Positions 1-7,960 of a stretch of DNA of 11,685 nt are shown here, piece after piece. A program made the translations under genes and the position numbers. The stretch is taken from positions 1-11,685 of the forward strand of contig JAKPRU010000339.1 in assembly GCA_029557025.1 (NCBI GenBank). The letters run 5' to 3'. Under the pieces are notes generated by a model. That model ran no database searches, had not been told where the DNA came from, and saw only the letters and a list, made by a program, of their open reading frames with translations. Source of the DNA: Candidatus Omnitrophota bacterium. Its GTDB lineage: Bacteria > Hinthialibacterota > Hinthialibacteria > Hinthialibacterales > JAKPRU01. Numbering within the stretch: the stretch's first letter is position 1; every line of letters begins with the position of its first letter.

Positions 1-54
1 TACGACATCAAATACCGGATGGGCGGTGCGGTTGAGACAGAGGAGGAAGACTGA
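1..54 (+). CDS. 3' end of a truncated gene, unknown product
   Basis: The window opens in a reading frame that gives 17 residues, beginning YDIKYRMGG and ending in the acidic tail EEED, followed by TGA at 52-54. The frame is open from base 1, so it may be the C-terminus of a gene starting outside the window. I do not recognise it and 17 residues are too few to assign a family. It runs on the plus strand, towards the glycosidase gene, and is followed by about 375 bp of decayed DNA. It could also be chance read-through of non-coding sequence. Confidence 0.4.
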   Translation, partial: YDIKYRMGGAVETEEED

Positions 55-294
55 GCCGGCAGGGAAGTCTGAACCCTGATTCGTCGGATTAGGGGATGAG
101 CATGATAACGTACGGTGGCGCTCACGCCCGTCTGCGGGCTAGCCCACCAGGAATGTCCGAACTGGTTCAAACAAAGAAGGAAAACACAAACCAATGATGT
201 CGTTTCGCAGCGGTCGAATACAGAGTTTCGCCTGCTTATGGAACAATTTGGAATCTCTAACTTACACATTTCGCCTTCAAGATGATTATGGCCG
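55..294. other. Gene-poor stretch with no convincing gene
   Basis: Several stop codons interrupt all plus-strand frames in the first half. Apart from the inverted repeat at 114-148, I see no RNA gene, no terminator with a T-run and no conserved protein in frame from a start codon. A plus-strand frame starting at 194 is open into the 3' end of the glycosidase gene, but its translation resembles nothing known. Because an IS66 transposase fragment lies just downstream, I read this stretch as degraded mobile-element or junction DNA. Confidence 0.5.
114..148. repeat. Nested inverted repeat / potential stem-loop
   Basis: GGTGG at 114-118 pairs with CCACC at 144-148, and inside it GCCCG (126-130) pairs with CGGGC (135-139) around a TCTG loop. 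A second palindrome, GGGCTAGCCC (136-145), overlaps and could form an alternative fold. No T-run follows, so it is not a typical intrinsic terminator. It may help end transcription of the plus-strand gene that stops at 54, or be part of a mobile-element end. The sequence supports the pairing only, not the function. Confidence 0.4.
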
Positions 295-420
295 TTGCGG
301 GACGGCTGTACACGGTGGAGCCGGAAGCTGCGCCCCATTGCGGTGGGCCGGAAAAGCTACTTGTTTCTCGAGAGAGACCGGGGTAGCCGGAGCGCCGCGA
401 TGTGGTTTTTGCCGCAGGTG
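295..420 (+). pseudogene. IS66-family transposase (TnpC) C-terminal remnant
   Basis: In this frame, residues encoded at 328-366 read LRPIAVGRKSYLF, followed by ERDRGSRSAAMWF up to about 408. This matches the conserved C-terminal block of IS66 TnpC transposases, which I recall as LRPIA.GRKNWLFAGSDRGGERAAA. The usual preceding DGRLEIDNN.VE segment is not present in this frame; a GRLYTVE string in the neighbouring frame suggests a frameshift. An in-frame TGA at 283-285 closes the frame upstream, and the catalytic core is absent. It is therefore a decayed fragment, not an active insertion sequence. It abuts the stop codon of the convergent glycosidase gene at 431. Terminal inverted repeats were not identified. 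Confidence 0.75.
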
Positions 421-430
421 GCTAGCCGAC

Positions 431-2701
431 CTATGGTCGCCATTGGATTTCAGTCCACGGGATGTCCTCCCAGGACAGAAAGGCACGGTCAATTGGAGCG
501 TCTTTGGGAATATCCGGAGATGAAATCGATTCTGATCCGTTTGATTTCGATAACTCAAGAACCATCGCGCTTGCAGGAGCCACCGCTACATGAAGATTCT
601 GTCCGCGGCAAATGCCTGTTGCATAGACCTTGTCGTCCGGATAGAGAATACGGATATCGAATGAATCCCCTTTGCTCAGCCCAAGCCAGTGATTAACGGG
701 AATCTGTCCAACCCGCAACCCACCAGATGGATTGAAAACGAAAAGAAACCCATGGTCGCCGATACAGTGCGCGGTTCCATGGAGGCTGCTTTCGGGGGCA
801 GGAAGGCGACCCTCTAGCGCAGGCGGCATCGAGGCCACGACCTTGTCACCCCAAGGTTCTCGGAACAAGGTCCGTCCTACGCGAAGATACTCGATATGTT
901 CATCCGCCCAGGAAAGCCAGCGGTCCCAAAACGCTTTATTCCGAATGGCCAGGGGAACCGCATCCGGCCAGAGCATGACATGATCGGATGTTGAAATCGA
1001 CCGCAACAGTAGCCATCGGAATTGTTCATCCGTCGAGGCGGAGAAGAGGATCCCCGACTTGCGCATCGGCAGGAAGCGGAAATTGTAACTCAGCCAAAAG
1101 GATGCACCGGTTTCCCCGTCGTAGAAGTTCGGATGGTACTCAATCAGGTTCTTCATAATCCAGGGATAAGCCGTTGTTGCGCCGGATGCAATCCGCAACG
1201 CAACTTTGGGATATCGTTCCTTTAGTTGATCCAGGAACCATTGGATGTTCCGATAGGCGGCGTAGCGAATATCCCCGGGAAGATGCCCGTGATTCGTTGC
1301 ATAGCACTCCATTTTCAGGTCCGGCCATCCGAGCCAAGTCCAATCAGCGGGTACAAATGCGTCCCAAGCGACCATGTAGAGGTCCATTTCTTCGATGGCC
1401 CGGCTTGTGATCTCCAGCCGCCATTTCGCATAATCAGGATTGCCCCAACAGTTCACAGGGTGGGCGGGATCGCCCCAGGTCCACGCGGTCCCATCGGATT
1501 GAAGCACCTTCCACTCCCGCTTCTCCATTGCGAAATTCCGGGTAACGGTTTCAAATATCCCCGTGCGAATACCCTTTGACCGGGCATAATCGACTACCTC
1601 TTTCCAATAAGGATTTACGGGAGTTGGGGAACCCGGCATCGCACGCTCCAATACAAGGTCGGGAGTCGGATTCGTGTATCCGCCGACCCCGAACCATTCG
1701 GTTGCCCATTCAATATGCGGAATCCGCCCCAGTTGTGCAATCTCGTCTACAAACGCTTTCGATCCCGCTACATGCTCCGGACCGAAAGCGATGTGAAATC
1801 CGGCGTTCGGATCCATCTCGCCCGTTCGTCGCCCGCCGACCATGGCGACCGCGCGCACATAATACCCGGGCTTGTAAAACTCCTGCGGCGGCTGAATCGC
1901 GTTCATAAAATCCTGCATTCCCCAAACCTCACCCCAGTCAAGGACTTCCTGGCGAAGGCTCAATGCCGAGGGGATCGCCTGCGGATCGTTCATTGCCGCC
2001 TGTAGTTTTCCCAGCTCCTTGAACACATAGACCCCTTCTTTTCGATAGGCTCCCAAAAATGAAGGGTCCGTTTGATAGGACTCGCCCGGAAGCAAAACAC
2101 AATTCGGTGAATACTCCAGCTGAAGCCAACTACTGCTTGGGGAAATTCCCTTGTTCCACTGGCGATAAATGGGGGTTTCAATTCCACAATAGAAACCGCC
2201 TTTCCGGTCTCGAAGAAAAAGATTGATCAGCCATTCCATTTGGGACGGATCGTTGTGCGGATAGATGGACTGTAAGGCCGGGGTAAACTCCATGCGCTCA
2301 AGAATCACTTCCTTCAGAACAACTTCCGTGTCGGAAACATTTCGAATATCGGCGATCTTCTCGATAAACGGACAGACAGGATCGATCCTGTAATGAACGG
2401 TAATCGTCAGATTATTCTCCCGGTATGTGAAGTGCGCATTCCTCTCATCGTGACCGACATTAGTTACAGTTGTCAATTCCACAGCCCTGTTTGTCGTTTC
2501 CAGGCAAATAGGGGCAGACTGAACCGTGTGCTTTTCACCGGTCAGCGCGTTAGTTATTGAACACACGGCTCCTCTATCGGGATCGATTTCGACCTGTAAT
2601 CCATAGTTGGCCAGAACGATGGGCTTTGCGTCTGTCGCGAAACCGATGGACAACAGAACAGCAATTGTCACAATACAGAACAGAAGGTAAGTTTTCTTCA
2701 T
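431..2701 (-). CDS. Secreted glycoside hydrolase, clan GH-D-like (alpha-galactosidase/GH36-like fold)
   Basis: The 756-residue protein has a Sec signal peptide (MKKTYLL start, hydrophobic core at 5-20, cleavage probably near 22-25), so it acts outside the cytoplasm. The layout looks like an N-terminal beta-sandwich (about 27-250), a TIM barrel (about 270-600) and a C-terminal beta domain (about 605-720), as in GH36-type enzymes. D447 in MVAWDAF sits where GH36 has its K/WD nucleophile. The block ALRIASGATTAYPW (501-514) followed by YDGETG (527-532) resembles the GH36 CASGG...SD acid/base region, making D528 the candidate acid/base. Both assignments are inferred by motif position. The ATG has an AGGAGA sequence 6 bp upstream. 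The gene lies 29 bp after the amidase and is probably the last of the operon. The C-terminal 35 residues are low-complexity and end beside an IS66 remnant, so the tail may not be native. Substrate unknown; a catalytically altered relative is possible. Confidence 0.7.
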   Translation of the reverse strand: MKKTYLLFCIVTIAVLLSIGFATDAKPIVLANYGLQVEIDPDRGAVCSITNALTGEKHTVQSAPICLETTNRAVELTTVTNVGHDERNAHFTYRENNLTITVHYRIDPVCPFIEKIADIRNVSDTEVVLKEVILERMEFTPALQSIYPHNDPSQMEWLINLFLRDRKGGFYCGIETPIYRQWNKGISPSSSWLQLEYSPNCVLLPGESYQTDPSFLGAYRKEGVYVFKELGKLQAAMNDPQAIPSALSLRQEVLDWGEVWGMQDFMNAIQPPQEFYKPGYYVRAVAMVGGRRTGEMDPNAGFHIAFGPEHVAGSKAFVDEIAQLGRIPHIEWATEWFGVGGYTNPTPDLVLERAMPGSPTPVNPYWKEVVDYARSKGIRTGIFETVTRNFAMEKREWKVLQSDGTAWTWGDPAHPVNCWGNPDYAKWRLEITSRAIEEMDLYMVAWDAFVPADWTWLGWPDLKMECYATNHGHLPGDIRYAAYRNIQWFLDQLKERYPKVALRIASGATTAYPWIMKNLIEYHPNFYDGETGASFWLSYNFRFLPMRKSGILFSASTDEQFRWLLLRSISTSDHVMLWPDAVPLAIRNKAFWDRWLSWADEHIEYLRVGRTLFREPWGDKVVASMPPALEGRLPAPESSLHGTAHCIGDHGFLFVFNPSGGLRVGQIPVNHWLGLSKGDSFDIRILYPDDKVYATGICRGQNLHVAVAPASAMVLELSKSNGSESISSPDIPKDAPIDRAFLSWEDIPWTEIQWRP

Positions 2702-2730
2702 CGTCGATCTCCTGGCGCGAAAATGGACAA

Positions 2731-3633
2731 TCAGAACAGGTTCCGGTTCTGAAGGAATTCACGAGGAAAGAGAATTTTGACTGTCGGACCTGTGGCATTT
2801 ACAACCTGGCTCACCCGGGTTTGCCCGCATGTTCCAAGAAGAAGATAAGCTTCATCGAATTCAACTCGGGCTTTCTCCTGAATCCATTCCACCATGGCAC
2901 GTCCGGCCCTTCGGACAGCGGCAGTGAAATCGGCATCGGTAGCGAGAGTAATCATGTATTTCTTATTTTCAATTCGCGGTTCCGCAATCTTCCAGCCGGG
3001 AATCGCCACAGGTCGCAACGTGACATCGGCTGCGACTTCCACGCCGCTCCCGCTCAATTCCCCGTCCCCCATTACCGCGTGAGCGTCTCCCACAGACAGC
3101 AATCCTCCGCCCGTTGCGACGGGGAGGTATACGGTGGCGCCGGCCCGGATTTCCCGGGTATCCAGGTTTCCTCCATGTGGACCTGAGTATAACGTTGGGA
3201 TCCGTTCGCCATCCGGCGCAACCCCGATTACGCCCAGCATAGGCTGAATGGGTACACGAGTTCCCCCGGGAAAAACCGCACACCCGGATTCGATGGGTAT
3301 TTCCGCCACGCGAACGCTCCGCACAATATCTCCCATAACGCCAGAACCGGGTCGAATGACTGTATGCCCCGGACCATGCACCTCGATATCGAGAATCTCT
3401 ACCGCCAGTGTATCGCCCGCATGGAGATCCTTTACGGCAACAGGCCCTGTTGCCGGGCAGCGCGGCGTCTGTGTAGCTCGCAAATACGTAGTCGGATCGC
3501 CGGTAACCCGGTTGAAGCACCAATCCATGGTAGTGAGCTGCACGACCGCACCGGAAGCGACTTCGACTGCGGGCTCGGAATCTTTATCGAAATAAGTCAC
3601 GTATCGGTCGCTTGAAATAGAGATTGGGCTCAT
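2731..3633 (-). CDS. Acetamidase/formamidase family hydrolase (FmdA/AmdA fold)
   Basis: The 300-residue protein matches the FmdA/AmdA family, which hydrolyses short amides such as formamide or acetamide to ammonia and the acid in the cytoplasm. Visible family blocks are PATGPVAV (60-67), ALDIEVH-like LDIEVHGPGH (81-90), GPHGGNLDTREI (151-162) and VGDAHAVMGDGE (181-192). The length fits the short (about 300 aa) acetamidase branch rather than the roughly 400 aa formamidases. Its ATG overlaps the aminotransferase stop in an ATGA, and I see no good Shine-Dalgarno sequence before it, so it probably depends on translational coupling. It has no signal peptide. Sitting between an aminotransferase and an exported glycosidase, it may act on an amide-bearing product of the imported compound. 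The true substrate cannot be read from sequence; many members of this family are uncharacterised. Confidence 0.85.
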   Translation of the reverse strand: MSPISISSDRYVTYFDKDSEPAVEVASGAVVQLTTMDWCFNRVTGDPTTYLRATQTPRCPATGPVAVKDLHAGDTLAVEILDIEVHGPGHTVIRPGSGVMGDIVRSVRVAEIPIESGCAVFPGGTRVPIQPMLGVIGVAPDGERIPTLYSGPHGGNLDTREIRAGATVYLPVATGGGLLSVGDAHAVMGDGELSGSGVEVAADVTLRPVAIPGWKIAEPRIENKKYMITLATDADFTAAVRRAGRAMVEWIQEKARVEFDEAYLLLGTCGQTRVSQVVNATGPTVKILFPREFLQNRNLF

Positions 3634-4787
3634 AAGGAGTTCACCCGCAAATCGTGAATGGCGGCAGGAATACGCCGGACGGCTTCTTCAATCTCTACCG
3701 GATCGCCTCCGAAGGGAATCCGAATGTGCCCCGTCTCACCGTGCAGATATCCGGGTGTACAGGGAATACCGTACTGTTCCAGCAATACATCGGTAATTCT
3801 ATCGTCGGATGACCCCAGAGCCTGTACATTTACAAAAAAGAAAGGAGCCCCCTGTGGTTTGACATAGGAGATATCCGGGCAGGTTGCGAATGCTTCCGAC
3901 ATGTGGTCTCGATTTCGTTGGAATTCGTCCGCCAGGCCGCTCAGGTGGGCAAGGTCGGATCGGATGACCAGCTCGGCAACTGTTTGGCTGAGAAGCGGGC
4001 CGAAAAGCATCGACCACTCAAATACCTTCAGGATCCGGTCGATCCAGTCGGCCGATGCGGCCACAGCGGCTACGCGCCAATTAGCCATTCCAAAACTCTT
4101 TGTAAAACTGCGAATAATGAAAAACTCCTGTCGGTCATATTTCGGGTTGAGCAGAGAACGATGTTGCAAGCCGTCATAGACCAGACGGTCGTAGGACTCG
4201 TCGGACAGAATCCACAATCCCCGTTCTTGGGCCAGACGCACCACAGCGTCGATCTCTTCGCCGCTCGGTACATGGCCGGTCGGGTTCACCGGATTGCAGA
4301 GAAGGATACCGCGGGTGTGTGCAGTAACGCCCGCCTGCAATCGATCGATATCCCATATATAATGTTCGGACTCAGGCATTAGAATATGACGGGGCGCTCC
4401 ACCGGCCAGAAGGATATGGCCGTCGAAAAAGTAGCTGGGCGTCGGGATCAGGACTTCATCGCCGTCCTGTACGGAGGCCAGGGCGATGCAGAGAAGAGCG
4501 TGCATCGCTCCGGAGGTAATCAATATCTCTCGTTCAGGGTCGAGGGAAACACCCGTTTCTCTTTCCAGATACCGGGCGAGGCCGTCGCGCAATCCGAGGA
4601 GTCCCCGCGCCGGGGGATGCGCCAGTTCTCGAACGGTGTCCTGTGCTTGCCGGACGATCGCTTCGGGCAATCGTCTGTGCGGATAGGCCGACAAGTTCAG
4701 TATGTGGCGGCCTTGCGCCCGAAGACGGAGAATACGTTCATCCATAATGCGGGAGCCGACTCTCGGTAACTCGTGGGGATTTCTCAT
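3630..4787 (-). CDS. PLP-dependent aminotransferase, class I/II (fold type I)
   Basis: The 385-residue protein has the full fold-type I signature: ITSGAMHAL (90-98) as the phosphate-binding region, CNPVNPTG (164-171), LSDESYD (194-200) with D196 for the PLP pyridine nitrogen, SFTKSFGMANWR (227-238) with K230 as the Schiff-base lysine, and R356 in HIRIPFGG as the substrate-carboxylate arginine. The frame is open 309 bp further upstream, but I chose the ATG at 4787 because AGGAGG lies 9-10 bp before it and it overlaps the symporter stop as ATGA. The upstream extension only shadows the symporter. Family members transfer amino groups between amino acids and 2-oxo acids, and some are C-S lyases; the exact substrate is not predictable. 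It is translationally coupled on both sides, so its dosage is tied to the transporter and the amidase. Confidence 0.88.
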   Translation of the reverse strand: MRNPHELPRVGSRIMDERILRLRAQGRHILNLSAYPHRRLPEAIVRQAQDTVRELAHPPARGLLGLRDGLARYLERETGVSLDPEREILITSGAMHALLCIALASVQDGDEVLIPTPSYFFDGHILLAGGAPRHILMPESEHYIWDIDRLQAGVTAHTRGILLCNPVNPTGHVPSGEEIDAVVRLAQERGLWILSDESYDRLVYDGLQHRSLLNPKYDRQEFFIIRSFTKSFGMANWRVAAVAASADWIDRILKVFEWSMLFGPLLSQTVAELVIRSDLAHLSGLADEFQRNRDHMSEAFATCPDISYVKPQGAPFFFVNVQALGSSDDRITDVLLEQYGIPCTPGYLHGETGHIRIPFGGDPVEIEEAVRRIPAAIHDLRVNSL

Positions 4788-6559
4788 GGAGTCTTTCCTC
4801 CTGTACCTGGGATTACAGACTGCAGGACGGGTGTATTTCGGGGGACGGCATCGCGAGTGCGGTACTGGAACACGGCTAAGGAGGCATAAAGGGAAAGGGT
4901 CAACAGAATACAGACGGCCCACCAGAACACCAGATTTCGCGTGCCGTTTTTTCCTCCGGGTGTTGTAGACAAGACGGCCATGACAGACGGTTTCCAGATA
5001 AACGGCTCGACTTCGTCCGCCGGTTTCGGTTCGGTGAGGAGAGAAACGACTATCATAATGGTCAGACTGATTGCGCCATTCAGTACGGCAATCCACAGAA
5101 AATTATTCAAGTGGGTAACGAACCAGCTGTGGTCTGCAGTAATCTTCCATTGACGGAGAAGATCCGATTGCAGAAACACGGTCAGAGCAGCAGGCATTTT
5201 CTCGAATGGTGTGAAAATGACATACTGACAGAACAGACCGGCGAAATATCCGCCGACAATGGTCCATACCGCCGCCTTCGGCGTGGCTTTGCGCCAGAAA
5301 ATCCCCGCCAGAAACACAATGGAAAGGGGCGCCCCGATAAAAAAGAAAAGGTTCATAATCAGTTCGAATACGGGGTAAGGACCCTCTTTACCTGTCAGCG
5401 GATTCACATAAGGTTTCTCCGCGAAAAAGATTCCAAGAGCAATCCCGATAATGGAGACCACTATGGCGGAGAATGCGCCGACTCGAATAAGCTCTTTTTC
5501 CGAAGCATTCGGGCGAATGAGTTCCTTGTAAAAATCAATAGTGAAAAGAGTTCCGGCGGAATTGACGGCGGCGCTGACGGTAGACATTATGGCCGCGGAA
5601 AGAGCCGCCATCATCAACCCAAACAGGCCGGGCCCAAGAAGAATCTTGGCCAGCTCCGGGTATGCGGTATCCGGGTCCTTCAGTTGGGGGAGGACCTGAA
5701 ATGCAATGATGCCGGGCAACACAACAATGAACGGCATCAGGAGTTTCAGGAAATTGGAAAACAGTAATCCCATACGCCCGTCCCAGTGGCTGCGCGCTCC
5801 CAGGCAACGCTGCATCAGAAACTGATTACTACTGACATAATACGCGCCGACGAAAAAACTACATAGATAATACGCAAGAATCGGACACTGTGGATGAGTA
5901 AGATGGAACATGTGGAACTTCGTCGGGTCATAAGTCATTAACTTGAACAGCCCTCCGACATGAGACAGTCCCAGCACCGTAACCATGCCGCCCAACACCA
6001 TGAAAATAAGGCACTGGACGGTGTCTACCCAGACAACGGACATCAGGCCCCCAATGACGGTATACACGCCGGTGGCCGCTCCCAGAATGAGAATCCCCAT
6101 CCAGTAGTCAAGACCGAAAAAAGAATACAGCGCTTTTGATCCGGCGTACAACACGGCGCCGTTCAGTGCGGTTGTGTACGTAAAGATGCTGGTAGCGGAC
6201 AGAAGATACCGGCTGGCGGAGCTGTAACGGCGTTCCAGGTACTCCGGCATGGTATAGATTTTCAGGCGCAGGTAAAAGGGCAGAAAAAACCAGAGTGCGA
6301 CCGACCAGGTAAACCAAGCTCCCCATTCGAAGTTGGCGATCACCCAGCCGTAAGTATAGGCCCAGCCGATCATGCCGATGAAATGTTCGGTACTGATATT
6401 GGAGGCGAGCAAAGAGGCCCCGATGGCATACCAGGGAAGGCGATCTCCCGCGAGAAAATAGTCGCGGGACGTTTCTTTTTTATAACGAGCCACCGACAGT
6501 CCGAAAGAGATAATGCCCATCAGGTATATCCCGAAAACAACCGTGTCTATCCAACCCAT
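4784..6559 (-). CDS. Sodium:solute symporter, SSS family (SGLT-like)
   Basis: The 591-residue inner-membrane protein has about 14 hydrophobic segments, the first at residues 4-24 and the last at 542-566, in the SGLT-type LeuT fold. DYFLAGDRLPWYAIGASLLA (33-52) and SNISTEHFIG (53-62) are the TM1 signature of the family, and AALSAAIMSTVSAAVNSAG (318-336) is the TM8-like region that carries the Na2 site serines. The family couples Na+ import to uptake of sugars, sialic acid, carboxylates and others; the SGLT-like TM1 favours a sugar or sugar derivative, but this is not decisive. A TTG at 6607 would overlap the lacI stop. I prefer the ATG at 6559 because GAGGAGG lies 8 bp upstream and the product then starts at the expected N-terminus of the fold. 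It is 44 bp after the repressor gene and likely co-transcribed with it. Confidence 0.9.
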   Translation of the reverse strand: MGWIDTVVFGIYLMGIISFGLSVARYKKETSRDYFLAGDRLPWYAIGASLLASNISTEHFIGMIGWAYTYGWVIANFEWGAWFTWSVALWFFLPFYLRLKIYTMPEYLERRYSSASRYLLSATSIFTYTTALNGAVLYAGSKALYSFFGLDYWMGILILGAATGVYTVIGGLMSVVWVDTVQCLIFMVLGGMVTVLGLSHVGGLFKLMTYDPTKFHMFHLTHPQCPILAYYLCSFFVGAYYVSSNQFLMQRCLGARSHWDGRMGLLFSNFLKLLMPFIVVLPGIIAFQVLPQLKDPDTAYPELAKILLGPGLFGLMMAALSAAIMSTVSAAVNSAGTLFTIDFYKELIRPNASEKELIRVGAFSAIVVSIIGIALGIFFAEKPYVNPLTGKEGPYPVFELIMNLFFFIGAPLSIVFLAGIFWRKATPKAAVWTIVGGYFAGLFCQYVIFTPFEKMPAALTVFLQSDLLRQWKITADHSWFVTHLNNFLWIAVLNGAISLTIMIVVSLLTEPKPADEVEPFIWKPSVMAVLSTTPGGKNGTRNLVFWWAVCILLTLSLYASLAVFQYRTRDAVPRNTPVLQSVIPGTGGKTP

Positions 6560-6603
6560 AATGGAAGCCTCCTCTTTTCCGATTCCCGGAGCTTGTCCGG
6601 CAA

Positions 6604-7704
6604 TCAACCGTTTGGAATTCCGTTGAAGAGATCGGGGAGTCCAGACAATGGCTCCCTGGGAGGACCGCAGGTTCCCCGTTCGATTTGCTCATGTTCACAC
6701 CGGATGGACGGGAATCTCGCTTTCGGGTCTCGAATCTGATTGAGAAGCATCGAAACCGCTTCCGTCGCCATACGCTGCGCAGGAAATCGAAACGTGGTCA
6801 ATGGTGGGCGTAAGAGTGCGGACTCCGGGATGTCATCACACCCCACAAGGGAGATATCTCGTGGGATTTGGAACCCTCGCTCTGCCAAGGCGTGATACAA
6901 CGCAACAGCCGAAATATCATTGTAGAAGGAGATGGCCGTCGGCAGTTCCGGTTGCGAGCAAATCTCCTCAACAGCAAGTTCCGCGAATTTTTCCGAAAAG
7001 CCGCTTTGGATCTCTTTTTTCGACAACACTACGTATGGCTGCAAACCATGTTGACGCATGAAAATCTCGTAGGCCTCTCGACGAATCCGATAGCTGGGGT
7101 GATAGAGAGAACGGCCCACAAAACAGATCCGCCGATGACCCAATCCGTAAAGATACTCCATCGCCCGAATCTGAACCCCGAAATCGTCCGGGTCAACGCA
7201 CAAGTACTTGAATCCGGCGGCACAGTTCAACATGACATAAGGAATTCGCAGTGAAGCAAGAACGGACAACAGGTCCTCGCTTACATGATGGGCGAGCAAA
7301 ACTCCGTCCACCTCTCGCTGTTCGAGAAAACGGGGCAGGATCACCTTCCCTTCAGTCTCCACCGGCGGCGCCATCATGATCAGAAGGCCCTGGCCGGCTT
7401 TCTCCAGCTCATAGCTCAAGTGGCGTGTCAGTTCACTGTAGACAGAACTGACCCAGGGACCATAACTCCGTGGAAAATAAAGCCCCACCGTTTCATACGA
7501 ACGTCGCCGCAACGCTCTTGCCGAGGCGTTCGGAGTGTATCCCATTTCACGGGCAATTTGTCGGATCTTATCTTTTGTTTGCTCACTGATCTCGATGCCG
7601 CTGGGACTGTCGCTCAGCACTTTGGAGACAGTGGCTGTTGAAACACCCGCCATGCGGGCCAAGTCCTTCTGAGTGATCGGATCCCGATGTCTTTCACTCC
7701 TCAT
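6604..7704 (-). CDS. LacI-family transcriptional regulator
   Basis: The 366-residue protein has an N-terminal helix-turn-helix (TQKDLARMAGVSTATVSKVL, 11-30), a hinge-helix segment NASARALRRR (59-68), and a periplasmic-binding-protein-like sensor domain from about 73 to 345, with the typical strings VDGVLLAHH (132-140), GLGHRRICFVG (187-197) and ISLVGCDDIPES (284-295). Such proteins are usually repressors released by a sugar or related ligand. The frame is open to an ATG at 7758, but the ATG at 7704 is preceded by AGAGGAGGAC and starts just before the HTH as is normal. It is the first gene of the symporter-amidase-glycosidase cluster and divergent from the prepilin pair, so both are candidate targets, together with autoregulation. 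The extra C-terminal tail (345-366) is Pro/Gly-rich and of unknown role. Confidence 0.92.
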   Translation of the reverse strand: MRSERHRDPITQKDLARMAGVSTATVSKVLSDSPSGIEISEQTKDKIRQIAREMGYTPNASARALRRRSYETVGLYFPRSYGPWVSSVYSELTRHLSYELEKAGQGLLIMMAPPVETEGKVILPRFLEQREVDGVLLAHHVSEDLLSVLASLRIPYVMLNCAAGFKYLCVDPDDFGVQIRAMEYLYGLGHRRICFVGRSLYHPSYRIRREAYEIFMRQHGLQPYVVLSKKEIQSGFSEKFAELAVEEICSQPELPTAISFYNDISAVALYHALAERGFQIPRDISLVGCDDIPESALLRPPLTTFRFPAQRMATEAVSMLLNQIRDPKARFPSIRCEHEQIERGTCGPPREPLSGLPDLFNGIPNG

Positions 7705-7823
7705 GCCATACGTCCTCCTCTCTGCAAAATGTTTTTTTCCCACGGTCACAACTTCCATTCCCCGTCCGGGTGGACACCTGCAACCCCTCCTGGATCCGCA
7801 TATTCCTGACCGGAAGTCCCGTA

Positions 7824-7853
7824 ACTATATATCGGATGGGAGATCGCCTACAA
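7824..7853 (-). promoter_or_regulatory. Candidate promoter for the lacI-led operon
   Basis: On the minus strand, TTGTAG (7853-7848) and TATAGT (7829-7824) are separated by 18 bp. The -10 matches 5 of 6 consensus bases and the -35 only 3 of 6. It would give a leader of about 110 nt before the ATG at 7704. It competes with the extended -10 candidate further upstream; sequence alone does not choose between them. Confidence 0.35.
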
Positions 7854-7931
7854 CGTACCCGGACACTCGCGTCTCTGCTGTTCAGGTTCCTCATCCGAAT
7901 CCATCCTCCACCCGGCGTTCTCCTCGCGGTT

Positions 7932-7945
7932 CTTGTTATATCAAG
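7932..7945 (-). promoter_or_regulatory. Extended -10 candidate inside a near-palindrome
   Basis: The minus strand reads CTTGATATAACAAG, a 14-bp near-perfect palindrome (one mismatched pair). It contains TGATATAAC, an extended -10 element (TG, one base, TATAAC). No matching -35 is evident, as extended -10 promoters can tolerate. The palindrome over the -10 would suit repressor binding and autoregulation of the lacI gene. The leader would be long (about 220 nt), which weakens the case. Confidence 0.3.
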
Positions 7946-7960
7946 GATGTTTTAAAGAAG

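Noticed and set aside
107..125. A GGTGGCGCTCAC string that slightly resembles IS66 terminal repeats.
   Set aside because: It lies upstream of the transposase fragment on the wrong side for a 3' end, has no matching partner in the window, and the resemblance is short.
109..285. A plus-strand frame containing NTEFRLLMEQFGISNLHISP, faintly like the EF...GI.H..I.P part of DDE integrases.
   Set aside because: The spacing between the EF and GI elements is too short, no other catalytic block is present, and there is no start codon in a useful position. It is too weak to name, although it would fit the mobile-element debris nearby.
194..523. A 109-codon open frame with a weak AAGGA upstream.
   Set aside because: Its translation resembles no family, it runs antisense into the 3' end of the glycosidase, and the neighbouring frame carries the IS66 block, so it is probably a shadow.
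4788..5096. An upstream extension of the aminotransferase frame to 488 codons.
   Set aside because: The extension lies wholly inside the symporter gene and has no aminotransferase similarity. The ATG at 4787 has a strong ribosome binding site and an ATGA overlap.
6559..6607. A TTG start for the symporter overlapping the repressor stop.
   Set aside because: The ATG at 6559 has GAGGAGG 8 bp upstream and gives the normal N-terminus; the extra 16 residues are not typical of the family.
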